From the NCBI GenBank assembly GCA_017519045.1, contig JAFWTC010000027.1, positions 1 to 64,000 of the forward strand: a stretch of DNA of 64,000 nt. The letters are read 5' to 3'. Positions within the stretch are counted from its first letter, which is position 1; the number at the start of each line of letters is the position of its first letter. The notes under the pieces were generated by a model, which worked only from the letters and a program-made list of their open reading frames with translations, did not search any database and was not told where the DNA came from. Source of the stretch: Candidatus Methanomethylophilaceae archaeon. GTDB lineage: Archaea; Thermoplasmatota; Thermoplasmata; Methanomassiliicoccales; Methanomethylophilaceae. A program made the translations under genes and the position numbers. Shown here in pieces: positions 34,797 to 42,706 of the stretch.

Positions 34797-35459
34797 TCAG
34801 GATCGTCCCACGGTGACGTGGCACACGGCGGAATAGAATCCTAGCGACGCTGTCAGGTCGCATTTGCCGGCCTTGTGGGCGACGGCGATGACCGTCCCGG
34901 CCACGGGGTCCGCCATTACCGTGCAGACTGAAGGATCGGAGGACGACCACTGGACCATGGAGAGGAGGGACAGGTACTCGGAGGGGACGCCGATGGCCTT
35001 CGAGCCTTCTGGCGTCAGTTCCAGGCTCACCTCCATCGCCGGTGAGGCTCCGGGGATGGCGGCCCCCGGTATGTCCGCAGGCAGATCGGAGCCAAGCACA
35101 TTGACCCGGCAGCTCGCGAATTCCTCGCCAGACGTCGCGGTCAGGGTGCATTCCCCGGCTTTCAGGGCGACCACGACACAGCTCTTGCCGTCGCTGGAGA
35201 CTGTCACGGAGCATACCGTGGCGTCGGAGGCGGACCATTCAGCTTTCTTGCTGGCCATCGTCGCCCCGGCACCTCAGGGCGTAAGTGTCATGATGGCAGG
35301 GCTCAGCACCAGGGGACCGTCGGGTTCGACCAGCGCAGGGGTTGTTTCTTTAATTATAGTTACGTGGCAGGTCGCGGTCTTGCCGCCTGCCGACGCGGTC
35401 ACGTCGCATTCCCAGGTTCCGACAGCTTCAATGATACAGCAAGAATCTAACTTATGCAT
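34797..35459 (-). pseudogene. Big_2-like repeat protein, truncated 5' and interrupted by TGA
   Basis: The frame is open from about 35459 to a TGA at 35274-35276, then in the same frame to a TGA at 34797. Three Ig-like modules show GTWECDVTASAGGKTATCHV, ECTLTATSGEEFASCRVNVL and KCDLTASLGFYSAVCHVTVG, with WSASDATVCSVTV and WSSSDPSVCTVM in between, typical for Big_2 domains of surface proteins. The N-terminal part is missing: the first domain begins in mid-fold about 60 bp from the 3' end of tRNA-Ala. An ATG at 35246 could restart a shorter product. No signal peptide or anchor remains. Confidence 0.65.
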
Positions 35460-35521
35460 AAGGGGGGTGCGGACAATGGATTTTGACAAGGTTTTCAGAT
35501 GTCTGGCTAGGGTGAAGGGAG

Positions 35522-35595
35522 TGGACAAGGCGAGATTCGAACTCGCGACTTCTGCCTTGCGAAGGCAGCGATCTACCGGGCTGATCTACTTGCCC
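35522..35595 (-). tRNA. tRNA-Ala, anticodon CGC
   Basis: Full cloverleaf on the minus strand, 74 nt without CCA. The acceptor stem GGGCAAG/CTTGTCC contains the G3-U70 pair that identifies alanine tRNA. D stem GATC/GATC, anticodon stem CTGCC/GGCAG with loop TTCGCAA (CGC), T stem GCGAG/CTCGC with loop TTCGAAT. It lies at the right edge of the accessory region, a common integration site. Confidence 0.95.
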
Positions 35596-35721
35596 ACCTA
35601 GACAAACCGGTAAGATGCCGATGGATAGACGGTATAAAAGCATTATGGCACGGACGCGCGCATTGCCAGAGCGGACCACATCCGTGTCAACTATAAATGC
35701 GATGCTATCGATTACCGGCGC

Positions 35722-36126
35722 ATGTCGAAGATAACGCCTGAGATAGAGTCCATGATGAAGAAGCAGGGCGTGTACGCGCTCGCCACCGCATCCAAGGGCG
35801 GGGTCCCGAACGTCGTTCCCGTGGGGATGATGTTCCTCGGAGAGGACGGCAAGGTCTGGCTCGTCGACAACTACCTGAAGAAGACCCTCAGGAACATCCA
35901 GGAGAACCCTCTGGTCTCGTTCTACGTCTGGAACCCCGAGTCCAAGGAGTCCTACCAGCTCAAAGGCAACGCAACGGTGTCCAACTCCGGCGCGGACTAC
36001 GAGAAGGCGGTGGCTTTCGCTCACTCCAAGAGGGAGACCTTCCCCGCCAAGAACCTGATCAAGATCGAGGTCACCGAGATCTACTACACCACGCCCGGCC
36101 CCCACGCGGGCGACCTGGTCCAGTGA
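35722..36126 (+). CDS. Pyridoxamine 5'-phosphate oxidase-like flavin protein
   Basis: 134 residues, a small split-barrel flavin-binding protein of the PNPOx-like superfamily. KQGVYALATASKGGVPNVVP, FLGEDGKVWLVDNYLKKTLR and NIQENPLVSFYVWNPESKES are characteristic. It binds FMN or a deazaflavin such as F420 in family members; the substrate is unknown. A TATA-like ctataaatg (35690-35698) lies about 30 bp from the ATG, so the transcript may be nearly leaderless. A hairpin terminator follows. Confidence 0.85.
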   Translation: MSKITPEIESMMKKQGVYALATASKGGVPNVVPVGMMFLGEDGKVWLVDNYLKKTLRNIQENPLVSFYVWNPESKESYQLKGNATVSNSGADYEKAVAFAHSKRETFPAKNLIKIEVTEIYYTTPGPHAGDLVQ

Positions 36127-36132
36127 GAAAAC

Positions 36133-36147
36133 GGGGGATGAGCCCCC
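36133..36147. terminator. Hairpin terminator between PNPOx-like gene and purB operon
   Basis: GGGGG and CCCCC pair around ATGAG (stem 36133-36137 with 36143-36147), followed by ttccttctttc on the plus strand. It ends the PNPOx-like gene and may also serve the convergent small membrane gene. Confidence 0.55.
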
Positions 36148-36156
36148 TTCCTTCTT

Positions 36157-36330
36157 TCAATCCTCGTCGGCGGGCTTCAGAAGCTGCGGCGCCAGCCCCA
36201 TGAGGGCTCCGAACGGGACCAGGAGCATGCAGAGCCAGTTCCCGGTCATTATGGAGAACGGCACGCCGATTATGGCTCCGGCTATCGCTCCGAAGAACAT
36301 GCCCTGCTTCGCCCTCGGCTCCAACCTCAC
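36157..36330 (-). CDS. Small two-helix membrane protein coupled to purB
   Basis: 57 residues: a short basic start, then two hydrophobic helices (MFFGAIAGAIIGVPFSIM and LCMLLVPFGALMGLAPQL) and an acidic tail (KPADED). The GTG at 36330 overlaps the purB TGA (GTGA), giving translational coupling; an ATG at 36300 (MFFGAIAGAI) is an alternative start. Function unknown. A longer open frame upstream of 36330 is only the purB shadow. Confidence 0.6.
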   Translation of the reverse strand: MRLEPRAKQGMFFGAIAGAIIGVPFSIMTGNWLCMLLVPFGALMGLAPQLLKPADED

Positions 36331-37691
36331 ACCTTCCTTCCGAGGACCTTCTCCGCCTCTGCGACCATGTTGTCGACTATCTCGCGCGACTTGCCGACGT
36401 AGTTGGCCGCATCCATGGCGGCGGCGATCTCCTCCTTGGACAGGACCCCCTCGAGGTCCTTCCTCTCGTACAGGACGTCGCGCAGATGCCTCCCGGTGTC
36501 CTCCGCTATCATGGACGACTCGCGGATTATCTCGTGGGCGTCCTGCCTTCCGATGCCTTTCCTTGTGAGGGCCATCATCAGGGGCTCCGCCATCACCAGG
36601 CCCTTGGAGGACTCGATGTTGTACAGCATCCTCTCGCGATGGACGTCGAGGCCGTCGAATATCCACTCGGTCTTCCTGAGAATCTCGTCCATCAGTATGA
36701 ACGCGTGGGGGAGCGTGAACCTCTCCGTGGAGGAGTTCGACAGGTCCCTCTCGTGCCAGAGGACCTGGCTCTCGAACGTGGGGACGACCATGCTCCTGAC
36801 GACCCTGGCCAGGCCGCAGACGTTCTCCGAGTTCATTGGGTTGCGCTTCTGGGCCATGGTGGAGCTTCCGACTTGCTTGGCCACGTCGAAGTATTCCGAA
36901 GCCTCCCCTATCTCGGACCTCTGGAGGTTCCTGACCTCGGTGCAGTACCTCTCCAGGGAGGTGGCGATGTTCGCGAGTATGCAGATCGCCTCGGTGTACC
37001 TGTCGCGCCCGACGACCTGGGTGGCGGCCGGCTCGTAGGAGAGCCCGAGGTCGGACATGACCGTCTCCTGGATCCGGAAGAAGTTCTCGCCGAGCGCGGC
37101 TCCCGTCCCGACGGCTCCGGCCATCTTCCCGGCGCATATCCTGGGCATGGCCTGGATGATCCTCTCCCTGTGCCTGAGCATCTCCGCGACGTACCCCGCG
37201 ATCTTGAATCCGAAGGTGATGGGTATGGCGAACTGGGCGTGGGTCCTTCCGATCTCCAGCGTGTCCCTCTCTCTCTTGGCCAGGCGGGCGAGGGTGCAGA
37301 TGAGGTTGTCCACGTCCTCGAGGACGATCTCCATCGCCGCCTTCATCTGGAGAGCGGTGGCGGTGTCCACTATGTCGTTGGAGGTGGCGCCGAGATGCAC
37401 GTATTTCCCGGCGTCGCCGGAGCATTTCTCGGTCATCGCCTTGACCATGGCCATGAGGTCGTGCCTGGTCTCCTTCTCGATCTCCTTGATCCTGCCGACG
37501 CTGACCGCTCCGGATCCCGCCACGCGGGTTATCTCGTCCGCGTCGGCCTTGGATATGGTGCCGAGCGAGGCGTGCGCTCTGGCCAGGGCGGCCTCTACGT
37601 TCATCTGGTACTGTATGCGGCTCTCCTCGCTGAAGACCGCCTTCATACCCTCGCGCCCGTATCTGTAGTCAAGGGGACAGACGTTGCTCAT
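36327..37691 (-). CDS. purB: Adenylosuccinate lyase
   Basis: 454 residues. It splits adenylosuccinate to AMP and fumarate and SAICAR to AICAR in purine synthesis. The fumarase/aspartase superfamily signature SSTMAQKRNPMNSEN is complete, with GATSNDIVDTATALQMK and EIGRTHAQFAIPITFGFKIA supplying the catalytic histidines. The ATG at 37691 gives MSNVCPLDYRYGREGMKAVF, the standard N-terminus with the SxxVxPxxYRYxxxxM pattern. Its stop overlaps the small membrane gene. Confidence 0.96.
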   Translation of the reverse strand: MSNVCPLDYRYGREGMKAVFSEESRIQYQMNVEAALARAHASLGTISKADADEITRVAGSGAVSVGRIKEIEKETRHDLMAMVKAMTEKCSGDAGKYVHLGATSNDIVDTATALQMKAAMEIVLEDVDNLICTLARLAKRERDTLEIGRTHAQFAIPITFGFKIAGYVAEMLRHRERIIQAMPRICAGKMAGAVGTGAALGENFFRIQETVMSDLGLSYEPAATQVVGRDRYTEAICILANIATSLERYCTEVRNLQRSEIGEASEYFDVAKQVGSSTMAQKRNPMNSENVCGLARVVRSMVVPTFESQVLWHERDLSNSSTERFTLPHAFILMDEILRKTEWIFDGLDVHRERMLYNIESSKGLVMAEPLMMALTRKGIGRQDAHEIIRESSMIAEDTGRHLRDVLYERKDLEGVLSKEEIAAAMDAANYVGKSREIVDNMVAEAEKVLGRKV

Positions 37692-37933
37692 CGGAATCGT
37701 CCCGCCAATCGCTAAGTCGTTATAATAAGTTGCCCACATCGTATCCGGCCCGGAGGACGGGATACGGGGCGAACGAACGCGGAGATCGGGCCGCGTCGCG
37801 ATGCATCCATCCCCGCCCCGCCTCATTATATAATGCGAAACTATAGAAACACTTATAAGCAAGTCACGGATAGCCGTTTCAGAAGTGGGTCATGCTTCTG
37901 CTCATGGCCAAGTCGAATATTGAGTGATGATTT

Positions 37934-38953
37934 ATGGAAGATTTTGTGGAGGAAGTTCAGCAGCAGGATTCTCAGGTGGAGGAGCAGGTTTCTACGGCGA
38001 CCGAGGAAAAGACGGAAGAAACCCCCTGTGAGACCGGAGAGTCCGCAGTCGAGAAGGCGGCCGTCGAATCCGAAGAGGGACTCGTGGAGCTTGAGGAGAA
38101 GCGCGGCATCGTCAACGAGGATGCGGAGAAGCACAGGAAGCTCAGGGACGAGCTCAACAGCCAGACCAGGGAGTGGAAGTCCAAGAGGGACGCGCTCAAC
38201 GGACAGGTCAGGGAGCTCGTCGACGAGGCCGGAAAGTGCAGGGAGGAACGCGACGCCCTCAACCAGAAGGTCAGGGAGACCAAGGAGCTGAGGGACGAGT
38301 GGAACCAGAAAGTGACCGCGCTCAAGGAGCAGCTCGCTCCTTACAGGAACACCGAGAAGAACGACGAGAAGAACGAGGTTCCCGTCAAGCAGCTGAAGAA
38401 ACAGCTCCAGGATCTTGAGTACACCCAGCAGACCAAGGCTCTCGGAAAGGACAAGGAGAACGAGATCATCAAGCAGATCTCGGTCCTCGCCAAGGAGATC
38501 GCGGACAGGGAGAAGACCTACGAGCAGAACGACGAGATCAAAGGGCTCGTCGCGCAGCTCAGGGAGGCCAAGGCCCAGGCCGAGACCTACCACCGCCAGG
38601 TGTCCGAGTACGCCGAGAAGGCCCAGGCCGCCCACGACAAGATGATCGGCTACTACGAGCAGGCCGACAAGCTGAGAAAGGAGGCGGACGCCGCCCAGGC
38701 CAAGTTCATCGAGTGCAAGCAGGCTGCCGACGAGGAGCACAAGAAGCACATCGAGCAGATCAAGTCCGTCCACCAGATGGACCGCGACATCAGCGACTCC
38801 AAGGGCGGAAAGGCCCGCGGACCTCGCGACAAGAAGAAGAAGTTCGACTCCGACGGCAAGAAGGAGGCCAAGGAGATCTTCGAGCGCTTCAAGTCCGGAG
38901 ACAAGCTCTCCACCGAGGACCTCATGGCCCTCCAGAAGTCCGGGTACCTCTGA
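37934..38953 (+). CDS. Archaeal coiled-coil protein (COG1340-like)
   Basis: 339 residues, mostly heptad-repeat coiled coil from about 45 to 275 (KHRKLRDELNSQTREWKSKR, DALNGQVRELVDEAGKCREE, DALNQKVRETKELRDEWNQK). It has an acidic N-terminus and a basic linker GPRDKKKKFDSDGKK before a conserved tail EIFERFKSGDKLSTEDLMAL with KSGYL. This layout matches COG1340-type archaeal coiled-coil proteins, whose role is poorly defined, possibly with ribosomes. A TATA-like cttataag lies about 37853-37860. A stable G+C-rich hairpin ends it. Confidence 0.8.
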   Translation: MEDFVEEVQQQDSQVEEQVSTATEEKTEETPCETGESAVEKAAVESEEGLVELEEKRGIVNEDAEKHRKLRDELNSQTREWKSKRDALNGQVRELVDEAGKCREERDALNQKVRETKELRDEWNQKVTALKEQLAPYRNTEKNDEKNEVPVKQLKKQLQDLEYTQQTKALGKDKENEIIKQISVLAKEIADREKTYEQNDEIKGLVAQLREAKAQAETYHRQVSEYAEKAQAAHDKMIGYYEQADKLRKEADAAQAKFIECKQAADEEHKKHIEQIKSVHQMDRDISDSKGGKARGPRDKKKKFDSDGKKEAKEIFERFKSGDKLSTEDLMALQKSGYL

Positions 38954-38960
38954 TCCGGCC

Positions 38961-38978
38961 GGGAGGGGCATCCCTCCC
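38961..38978. terminator. Hairpin terminator after the coiled-coil gene
   Basis: GGGAGGG (38961-38967) pairs with CCCTCCC (38972-38978) around a 4-nt loop, 8 nt after the stop codon. The spacer to SRP54 continues with A+T-rich sequence and another inverted repeat ATACCAT/ATGGTAT (39051-39057 with 39068-39074). Confidence 0.55.
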
Positions 38979-39163
38979 CTTCAAACCATTTGTCTTCTTC
39001 ACAATCCCGTTCTAACAGTGAATATTGGATTATTTTCAAGTAAAGTTCATATACCATTTGTGAGAATATGGTATCGTAGGGAGTCGGTCGGGTAAGTGCA
39101 TCCCATCCCTTCTAATACCCGCCCGATCCCCCGCTTATGATTCCTCGACCGTCTGTAGGAACG

Positions 39164-39172
39164 TTTAATATA
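39164..39172 (+). promoter_or_regulatory. TATA element of the SRP54 operon
   Basis: TTTAATATA lies 26 bp upstream of the SRP54 ATG at 39198. At this spacing transcription would start at or within a few bases of the ATG, suggesting a leaderless mRNA. Confidence 0.5.
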
Positions 39173-39197
39173 ATCCCGACCATCCAGCGTCGATCAC

Positions 39198-40553
39198 ATG
39201 GGCTTGGACGGATTGGGAAAATCACTCAGGAATGTCCTAGGGCGCATCGGCACCGCCTCATCGGTAGACGAGGCGCTCATCAAGGACGTATGCAAAGACA
39301 TACAGCGCGCCCTTCTGGAGGCGGACGTCAACGTCAGGCTCGTGCTGGAGCTCACCAACAGGGTCAAGGAGCGCGCGCTGAACGAGCCTCCAGCCGCCGG
39401 CAGGAGCATGAAGGACCATCTCACCCAGATCGTGTATCAGGAGCTGGTCGCCCTGGTGGACAACGGCAAGGGCATCGAGCTGAAGCCTCAGAAGATAATG
39501 ATGGTGGGCCTGTACGGACAGGGAAAGACCACCACCACCGGCAAGCTGGCCCTGTACTTCTCCAAGAAGGGATTCTCCGTCGGGCTCATCGGGGCGGACG
39601 TGTACAGGCCGGCCGCATTGGACCAGCTGAAGCAGCTGGGGGAGAAGGTCGGCGTAGAGGTGTATGGCGAGCCCGGCAACCCCGACGCCGCCGGCATCGT
39701 GAAGAACGGCCTCGAGAGGTTCAAGGACAAGAAGATAGTAATCATAGACACGTCTGGCCGCCACGCCCTCGAGGACGACCTCATAGAGGAGGTCAAGAGG
39801 ATCGCCGAGGTGGCCAAGCCCGACGAGAGGGTCCTCGTTCTGGATTCTCAGGTGGGCCAGCAGGCCGGGCCTCAGGCGGAGGCGTTCCACAACGCCGTCG
39901 GGGTCACCGGGGTCATCCTCACCAAGATGGACGGAACCGCCAAAGGAGGCGGCGCCATATCCGCCATCTCCAAGACCAACGCCAGGATCGTCTTCCTCGG
40001 TACCGGGGAGCACATCCGCGACCTGGAGGCGTTCGATGCGAACAAGTTCATATCCAGGCTGCTGGGGATGGGAGACCTGTCCGGCCTCATGGACCTGGTG
40101 AAGGACGACGTGGACGACCCCGAGGCGATGGCGAAGGTCACCGAGGCCATGATGTCCGGCAAGTTCACCCTGAAGGACATGTACTACCAGATGTCCGCGG
40201 TGGGCAAGATGGGGCCGCTCCAGAAGGTCATGAGCATGATTCCAGGGTTCAGCAGCGTCGAGGACAAGATCGACTACGAGGCGTCCCAGAAGAAGCTTCA
40301 GGTCTTCCGTACGATAATGGATTCCATGACCGACGCCGAGAAGGAGGACCCCTCTATCATCAAGTCCAAGCGCATCGACAGGATAGCCAACGGCGCAGGG
40401 GTCTCGTCCCATGACGTGAGGGAGCTGCTCAAGCAGTACAACCAGACCAAGAAGACCATGGCCGCCGTCGGGAAGAACCGCAAGATGCGCAAGCAGATGA
40501 TGAAGCAGCTGGGCGGAATGGACCTGGAAGCGCTGAAGAACATGCAGTCGTGA
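39198..40553 (+). CDS. Signal recognition particle 54 kDa protein
   Basis: 451 residues. N domain (GLGKSLRNVLGRIGTASSVD), G domain with GLYGQGKTTTTGKLALYF at about 105-122 (P-loop Ser replaced by Gln compared with the usual GSGKTT), DVYRPAALDQLKQLGEKVGV, IIDTSGRHALEDDL, LVLDSQVGQQAGPQAEAF, and TKMDGTAKGGGAISA. The M domain from about 300 includes SRLLGMGDLSGL and the methionine-rich helices (GKNRKMRKQMMKQLGGMDLE). It targets membrane and secreted proteins to FtsY with 7S RNA. It heads an operon with trmY, 4 nt apart. Confidence 0.96.
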   Translation: MGLDGLGKSLRNVLGRIGTASSVDEALIKDVCKDIQRALLEADVNVRLVLELTNRVKERALNEPPAAGRSMKDHLTQIVYQELVALVDNGKGIELKPQKIMMVGLYGQGKTTTTGKLALYFSKKGFSVGLIGADVYRPAALDQLKQLGEKVGVEVYGEPGNPDAAGIVKNGLERFKDKKIVIIDTSGRHALEDDLIEEVKRIAEVAKPDERVLVLDSQVGQQAGPQAEAFHNAVGVTGVILTKMDGTAKGGGAISAISKTNARIVFLGTGEHIRDLEAFDANKFISRLLGMGDLSGLMDLVKDDVDDPEAMAKVTEAMMSGKFTLKDMYYQMSAVGKMGPLQKVMSMIPGFSSVEDKIDYEASQKKLQVFRTIMDSMTDAEKEDPSIIKSKRIDRIANGAGVSSHDVRELLKQYNQTKKTMAAVGKNRKMRKQMMKQLGGMDLEALKNMQS

Positions 40554-40557
40554 TCCG

Positions 40558-41154
40558 ATGAGGTATTTCGTGATCGTCGGCCACAGGGCCGCAACCACCG
40601 GGGACTTCAAGCTCGACGACATAGCCGGAGGCGCCGGCAGGCTCGACATCCTTGTCAGGTGCGTCAACTCCGCATTCTTCCTGAGCCACGACCTCCGCAA
40701 GGACGTGGAGGCGTACCTCGTCTGCGAAGGCGGCCGGGACGCCCCCAAGACCGTCGTCTTCAGAGGGTCCGAGCTCCGCTATCTGAATCCCGACGAGAGG
40801 AGCACCGCCTCCTTGATACGCAACGCGCTTCTCAAGCCCCTGGAGGACGGCGAGGTCAAATCGTCTCCGGGAGTGTACGTCTCCAGGTCGTCGTTCTCGG
40901 ATGTGATAAAAACTCTTTCCGAGAAGGGGAGGCTGGTGTACATGAAGGAGGACGGGCAGGACTGCAGGGAGTACGAATATCCGGAGGACCCGGTCTTCGT
41001 CCTGGGGGACAATCGCGACCTCACGGAAGAGGAGGAGGCGGAGCTGCTCTCGTACTCCCCGGATCGCATATGCATCGGCCCCTGCAGCCTCCACGCCGAC
41101 CATTGCATGATCGTGGTCCACAACGACATGGACCGCAGGGAGGTCTGCCCATGA
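40558..41154 (+). CDS. trmY: tRNA (pseudouridine54-N1)-methyltransferase TrmY
   Basis: 198 residues, SPOUT-type methyltransferase (DUF358). RYFVIVGHRAATTGDFKLDD and AGRLDILVRCVNSAFFLSHD are the family N-terminus. The SAM-binding trefoil knot comes later with PVFVLGDNRDLTEEEE and YSPDRICIGPCSLHADHCMI. It makes N1-methylpseudouridine at position 54 of archaeal tRNAs. It starts 4 nt after SRP54; its TGA overlaps the next ATG, so four genes run as one operon. Confidence 0.93.
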   Translation: MRYFVIVGHRAATTGDFKLDDIAGGAGRLDILVRCVNSAFFLSHDLRKDVEAYLVCEGGRDAPKTVVFRGSELRYLNPDERSTASLIRNALLKPLEDGEVKSSPGVYVSRSSFSDVIKTLSEKGRLVYMKEDGQDCREYEYPEDPVFVLGDNRDLTEEEEAELLSYSPDRICIGPCSLHADHCMIVVHNDMDRREVCP

Positions 41155-41351
41155 GCGAGATCCAGGAGAGGATCCCCCAGCACAGGCACTGCGTCAACTG
41201 CGGAAAGGCCTTCACCGGCCCCGGCCAGTACTGCTCCGACCAGTGCAAGGAGGCCGCCGGCAGGGAGGTCAAGGGGAAGCTGAAGAAGCTGGCCGGCATA
41301 TGGCTGGCGATCGTCGTGGCGACGATAGCGCTCGTGTTGCTGGTAAGATGA
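41151..41351 (+). CDS. Zinc-ribbon membrane protein (DUF2116-like)
   Basis: 66 residues. RHCVNCGKAFTGPGQYCSDQ and CKEAA form a CxxC...CxxxC zinc ribbon, followed by a basic segment and one C-terminal membrane helix (LAGIWLAIVVATIALVLLVR). Such tail-anchored zinc-ribbon proteins are common in archaea; role unknown. ATGA overlaps with trmY and with the following gene set both ends. Confidence 0.85.
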   Translation: MSEIQERIPQHRHCVNCGKAFTGPGQYCSDQCKEAAGREVKGKLKKLAGIWLAIVVATIALVLLVR

Positions 41352-42706
41352 CAGTCTCCGCCGTCGCAGGGACGTTCGACGTCCTCCATGAAGGGCATAA
41401 GGCCCTCATCAGACGCGCGTTCGAGGTCGGCGACAAGGTCTTAATAGGCATGACCTCCGACCGCATGGCGGCCGCCGGGCGTTCCGTGACGGTCCCCATG
41501 GGGATCCGCAGGAGGGAGCTAGAGGACTTCGTCAGAGGCCTCGGGGAGGCGGAGATATTCGAGATAGACGACATCTACGGCCCGGACTCGGTCATGGACG
41601 GCGTGGACGTCCTGGTGGTCTCGGAGGAGACCGTCGAGAACGGCCGGAAGGTGAACGAGAGGCGCATCTCCAGGGGGCTCCCGCCGCTGGAGCTGTCCGT
41701 GGTCCCGCTGAAGATGTCGGATAGCGGAGAGAAGATATCGTCCTCGTCCATCCTTCGCGGCCGCTACGGCCGTTCAGGGACCGGGGGCGTCATGGATATC
41801 GCCGTGGGGTCCGCCAACATGGTCAAGGTGGCCGCCGTGCGTTCGGTGATGGAACGCGTCTACGGCGACGTCAGGGTCACGCCCGTCGACGTGGACAGCG
41901 GGGTCCCGCCACAGCCGTTCGGCGAGCAGACGCCCCGCGGAGCCAGGAATAGGGCGGAGGCCGCATTGGGGGGCCACGACCTTTCCGTCGGGATAGAGGC
42001 GGGGGTGTTCGAGATGTTCGACGGCCTGTACGACATCCAGCACTGCGCTATCGTGGACCGCGACGGCGGGATCACCTACGGCACCGGGCCCGGATTCCGC
42101 TATCCGGACGCCGTGGCCGGCCTGGTCCGCGCCGGCAGCACCGTCGGTGACGCCATGCGCCAGGTATACGGAAGCGAAGGCGTAGGGAAGAGGCAGGGCG
42201 CGATCGGGCTCCTCAGCAAGGGGCTGATGGACCGCAAGACGCTCACCGAGCAGGCGGTCATCGCGGCCATGGTGCCGCGCATTTGGGATGAGCGAGATGT
42301 TCCAGAGACAGAGGATAGGACAGAGCAGGAAATACCTCACAGACGAATCCAAGATGACCGGCCGCGCCGACAATGTCCTTCTGCCCAGCACCGAGCAGGA
42401 GCTCAGGGAAATCCTGAGGGTTTACAGCTCGAAGGGAACCCCGGTGACGGTCGCCGCCATGAGGACCGGCGTGTCCGGGGGGAGCGTGCCCATGGGAGGG
42501 GACGTCCTGTCCTTGGAGCGCATGACAGGCGTGGTGGGAGTCGGAAGGGACGAAAGAGGGTACTTTCTCCGCGCCCTCCCGTGCACGACCTTGGACGAGA
42601 TGGACCGCATCCTCAGGCGCAGGGACTTCTCCGGGCTATCCGACGTCACGGAGGGCGCCGCGGACGCGTTGCGCTCCGAGCCTGGAACGTATTTCTATCC
42701 GGTTGA
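41348..42706 (+). CDS. Fusion of phosphopantetheine adenylyltransferase and DUF84 NTP phosphatase; stop displaced
   Basis: Residues 1 to about 150 are an archaeal CoaD-type nucleotidyltransferase (AGTFDVLHEGHKALIRRAFE with the HxGH motif, IGMTSDRMAA, KISSSSILRGRYG). It transfers AMP to 4'-phosphopantetheine in CoA synthesis. From about 155 to 310 is a YjjX/DUF84 non-canonical purine NTP phosphatase (IAVGSANMVKVAAVRSVMER, EQTPRGARNRAEAAL, SVGIEAGVFEMFDGLYDIQH). Native sequence ends near AAMVPRI (about 42282); the remaining about 140 residues overlap the next gene in another frame and are Arg-rich, so the stop was probably lost. The ATG at 41348 overlaps the upstream TGA. Confidence 0.85.
   Translation: MTVSAVAGTFDVLHEGHKALIRRAFEVGDKVLIGMTSDRMAAAGRSVTVPMGIRRRELEDFVRGLGEAEIFEIDDIYGPDSVMDGVDVLVVSEETVENGRKVNERRISRGLPPLELSVVPLKMSDSGEKISSSSILRGRYGRSGTGGVMDIAVGSANMVKVAAVRSVMERVYGDVRVTPVDVDSGVPPQPFGEQTPRGARNRAEAALGGHDLSVGIEAGVFEMFDGLYDIQHCAIVDRDGGITYGTGPGFRYPDAVAGLVRAGSTVGDAMRQVYGSEGVGKRQGAIGLLSKGLMDRKTLTEQAVIAAMVPRIWDERDVPETEDRTEQEIPHRRIQDDRPRRQCPSAQHRAGAQGNPEGLQLEGNPGDGRRHEDRRVRGERAHGRGRPVLGAHDRRGGSRKGRKRVLSPRPPVHDLGRDGPHPQAQGLLRAIRRHGGRRGRVALRAWNVFLSG

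Noticed and set aside
34783-35238. N-terminal 152 codons of the open frame joined to the hypothetical at 34003-34782
   Set aside because: Arg/Gly-rich sequence lying antisense-frame across the Big_2-like gene; the ATG at 34782 gives a better start.
36331-37425. Long open frame on the minus strand upstream of the small membrane protein
   Set aside because: It is a shadow of purB with Arg/Gly/His-rich composition; the real small gene begins at the GTG overlapping the purB stop.
42300-42706. C-terminal extension of the CoaD-DUF84 protein as a real domain
   Set aside because: Arg/Gly/His-rich, overlaps the well-conserved FAD-oxidase gene in another frame, and lies after the expected DUF84 end.
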